Assembly (NCBI GenBank): GCA_021780575.1
Contig: JAJXYL010000029.1
Coordinates: 1 to 7,387 of the forward strand
Source of the DNA: a bacterium
GTDB lineage: Bacteria > Patescibacteriota > Minisyncoccia > Phycocordibacterales > Phycocordibacteraceae
Direction: 5' to 3'
DNA length: 7,387 bases
Of the stretch, positions 6,487 through 7,387 are shown one piece after another; positions within the stretch are counted from its first letter, which is position 1, and each line of letters starts with the position of its first letter. The notes beneath the pieces were generated by a model. That model did no database searches. It saw nothing but the letters and a program-made list of their open reading frames with translations, and was not told the origin of the DNA. The translations under genes and the position numbers were made by a program.

Positions 6487-6870
6487 ATGGTGAAGCTGTG
6501 TCGGATCGCCATGCTGGCAATCGCTGCCATGGTGCTCGGCGCATGTGCCAGCGTCGGCCCAGCGGTAAAAATCGGGGTCTCGCTGCCCGGCGGTGAGGAG
6601 GAAACGATCGTCGCCCACAAACAGTCCGTCCCGGACCGGTGGCTTGCGAGTGATAAGCTCCGACTCAATTATATCGTTCCCGGGGATAGCGTGAGCGAGA
6701 AGCAACTCGCTGCAGTTGACGAGGCAGAACGTGCGTGTCGGATCTACACCGGCGTCGTGCGACCAATCGGCAGCGACAAAACATACGCTTTCGAAAGCTG
6801 TGGGCTAGAGGTCTTAAGCCTCTTCTCCGGCTACGGCGGCCTGCGGGTCCTTCAAAAAAGTCCATACTAA
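6487..6870 (+). CDS. Small predicted lipoprotein of unknown function
   Basis: I do not recognise the mature protein. The 127-residue product begins with a lipoprotein signal peptide: basic residues K3 and R6, a hydrophobic core at about 7-17, and a lipobox L17-G18-A19-C20 with lipidation expected on C20. Ala at +2 gives no Asp-type inner-membrane retention signal. The mature part of about 107 residues is polar and has no further membrane segment. It holds two cysteines, one in ERACRIYTG and one in FESCGLE, a possible disulfide. The gene is the only plus-strand one here. It has a TTGACA promoter, a leader hairpin, a perfect AAGGAGG and a strong terminator, so it looks like a self-contained, well-expressed unit. 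An overlapping minus-strand frame has no such signals. A surface or periplasm-like location is inferred; function is unknown. Confidence 0.85.
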   Translation: MVKLCRIAMLAIAAMVLGACASVGPAVKIGVSLPGGEEETIVAHKQSVPDRWLASDKLRLNYIVPGDSVSEKQLAAVDEAERACRIYTGVVRPIGSDKTYAFESCGLEVLSLFSGYGGLRVLQKSPY

Positions 6871-6890
6871 GGAGGAGGGACGAAAACAGA

Positions 6891-6928
6891 ATGGGCGCGA
6901 ACTGTAACAGTTCGCGCCCATTTTTATT
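6891..6928 (+). terminator. Strong intrinsic terminator between convergent genes
   Basis: ATGGGCGCGAACT (6891-6903) and AGTTCGCGCCCAT (6909-6921) form a perfect 13-bp stem with a GTAAC loop, which can close by one more G-C pair. The plus strand continues as TTTTATTT, a good U-tract for the lipoprotein transcript. The minus strand continues as TCTGTTTTCG, a poorer tract that may still serve the convergent FKBP gene, whose stop lies about 13 bases away. This is probably a shared bidirectional terminator. Confidence 0.9.
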
Positions 6929-6940
6929 TCTTACACCGAT

Positions 6941-7387
6941 CTAGTGGGTCGGCTTCTGCACTTTTAATAACTCCACTTCGAATACGAGCGTGGCGTTTGC
7001 CGGAATAACATTTCCAATCGCCTGGTCGCCATAGGCGAGCGATGCGGGAATGATGAGCGTGCGCTTCCCTCCCACCTTCATCCCGACGATGCCTTCATCC
7101 CACCCCTTGATAACCTGCCCCGCCCCGAGAGTAAAGGTGAACCCGGTAGTGCCGTGATTGGCAGACGCGTCAAAAACGGTGCCGTCCGTGAGTGCGCCAA
7201 CATAATTCACCGTCACACTGTCGCCTGCAGCGGCAACAGCGCCGGTACCGACGACCTCGTCTTTTATTGAAAGCTGGGTTGCTGTAGGCATAGTAGTGGT
7301 TGATACGGTATTAGTGGTTTGAGTAGTAGCAGTTGCGGTGGCCGCTTGGTCTGCGGCTCCTGCAGAAGTCGATGCTTGGAATGGCCA
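6941..7387 (-). CDS. FKBP-type peptidyl-prolyl cis-trans isomerase, N-terminus outside the window
   Basis: FKBP-type isomerases speed rotation about Xaa-Pro bonds and help proteins fold. The domain fills the last 116 residues. Numbered from the Met at 7291, the FKBP12-type pocket residues are all visible: Y30, F40-D41, F53, V60-I61, W64, Y87 and F104, in the order VNYVG, VFDAS, QVIKGWDEG, LAYGD, LVFEVEL. The frame stays open upstream of that Met to the window edge for 32 more codons, rich in Thr and Ala (for example ATATATTQTTNTVSTTT). No Shine-Dalgarno precedes the Met, so it is probably internal and the real start lies to the right of the window. A Thr/Ala-rich low-complexity linker before an FKBP domain suggests an exported, membrane-anchored or lipid-anchored enzyme, but the anchor itself is not in view. 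The stop TAG is at 6941-6943. Confidence 0.95.
   Translation of the reverse strand, partial: WPFQASTSAGAADQAATATATTQTTNTVSTTTMPTATQLSIKDEVVGTGAVAAAGDSVTVNYVGALTDGTVFDASANHGTTGFTFTLGAGQVIKGWDEGIVGMKVGGKRTLIIPASLAYGDQAIGNVIPANATLVFEVELLKVQKPTH

Noticed and set aside
6444..6668. Minus-strand frames opposite the lipoprotein gene (also 6454-6705 and 6665-6865)
   Set aside because: None has a ribosome site or domain, while the plus strand has a promoter, perfect Shine-Dalgarno, lipobox and terminator.
1..7387. Mobile element, CRISPR array, tRNA/rRNA gene or defence system
   Set aside because: I found no repeat array, transposase or nuclease-type gene, no terminal inverted repeats and no RNA gene. 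All but the short gaps is accounted for by the six genes.

Overview
The window carries ordinary bacterial chromosomal genes, almost all on the minus strand. The mix of features suggests a member of the Patescibacteria (Candidate Phyla Radiation), probably a Parcubacteria-like lineage of moderately high GC. This is inference from protein character: a short UvrA without the insertion domain, a Tgt with a lineage-type insertion and no zinc cysteines, and a Thr/Ala-linker FKBP. A phylogeny would be needed to confirm it. The genetic code looks standard: TGA ends uvrB and Trp is TGG.

Layout, reading leftward along the minus strand from the right edge: (1) an FKBP-type prolyl isomerase whose N-terminus lies outside the window (6941-7387); (2) tgt, tRNA-guanine transglycosylase (5173-6372), overlapping by 8 bases with (3) uvrB (3126-5180); (4) a small single-pass membrane protein with a GTG start (2764-3063), with its own promoter at the end of uvrB and a terminator behind it; (5) uvrA (4-2649). 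The only plus-strand gene is a small predicted lipoprotein (6487-6870), divergent from tgt and convergent with the FKBP gene. A strong hairpin at 6891-6925 separates the convergent pair. No stretch longer than about 115 bases lacks a gene.

Functionally the core is nucleotide excision repair: UvrA finds lesions and loads UvrB, and UvrB verifies damage and recruits UvrC, which is not in the window. Tgt, which exchanges guanine 34 for a 7-deazaguanine in certain tRNAs, is translationally linked to uvrB by position only. The two small envelope proteins are unrecognised. Each has a good Shine-Dalgarno and a perfect TTGACA -35 box, and each exported part holds two cysteines.

No defence system, mobile element, CRISPR array or RNA gene is visible. 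The points of interest are structural departures in the core enzymes (UvrA without insertion domain, Tgt without zinc site and with an altered base-pocket loop), the two unrecognised small envelope proteins, and some regulatory architecture (overlapping divergent promoters and leader hairpins).
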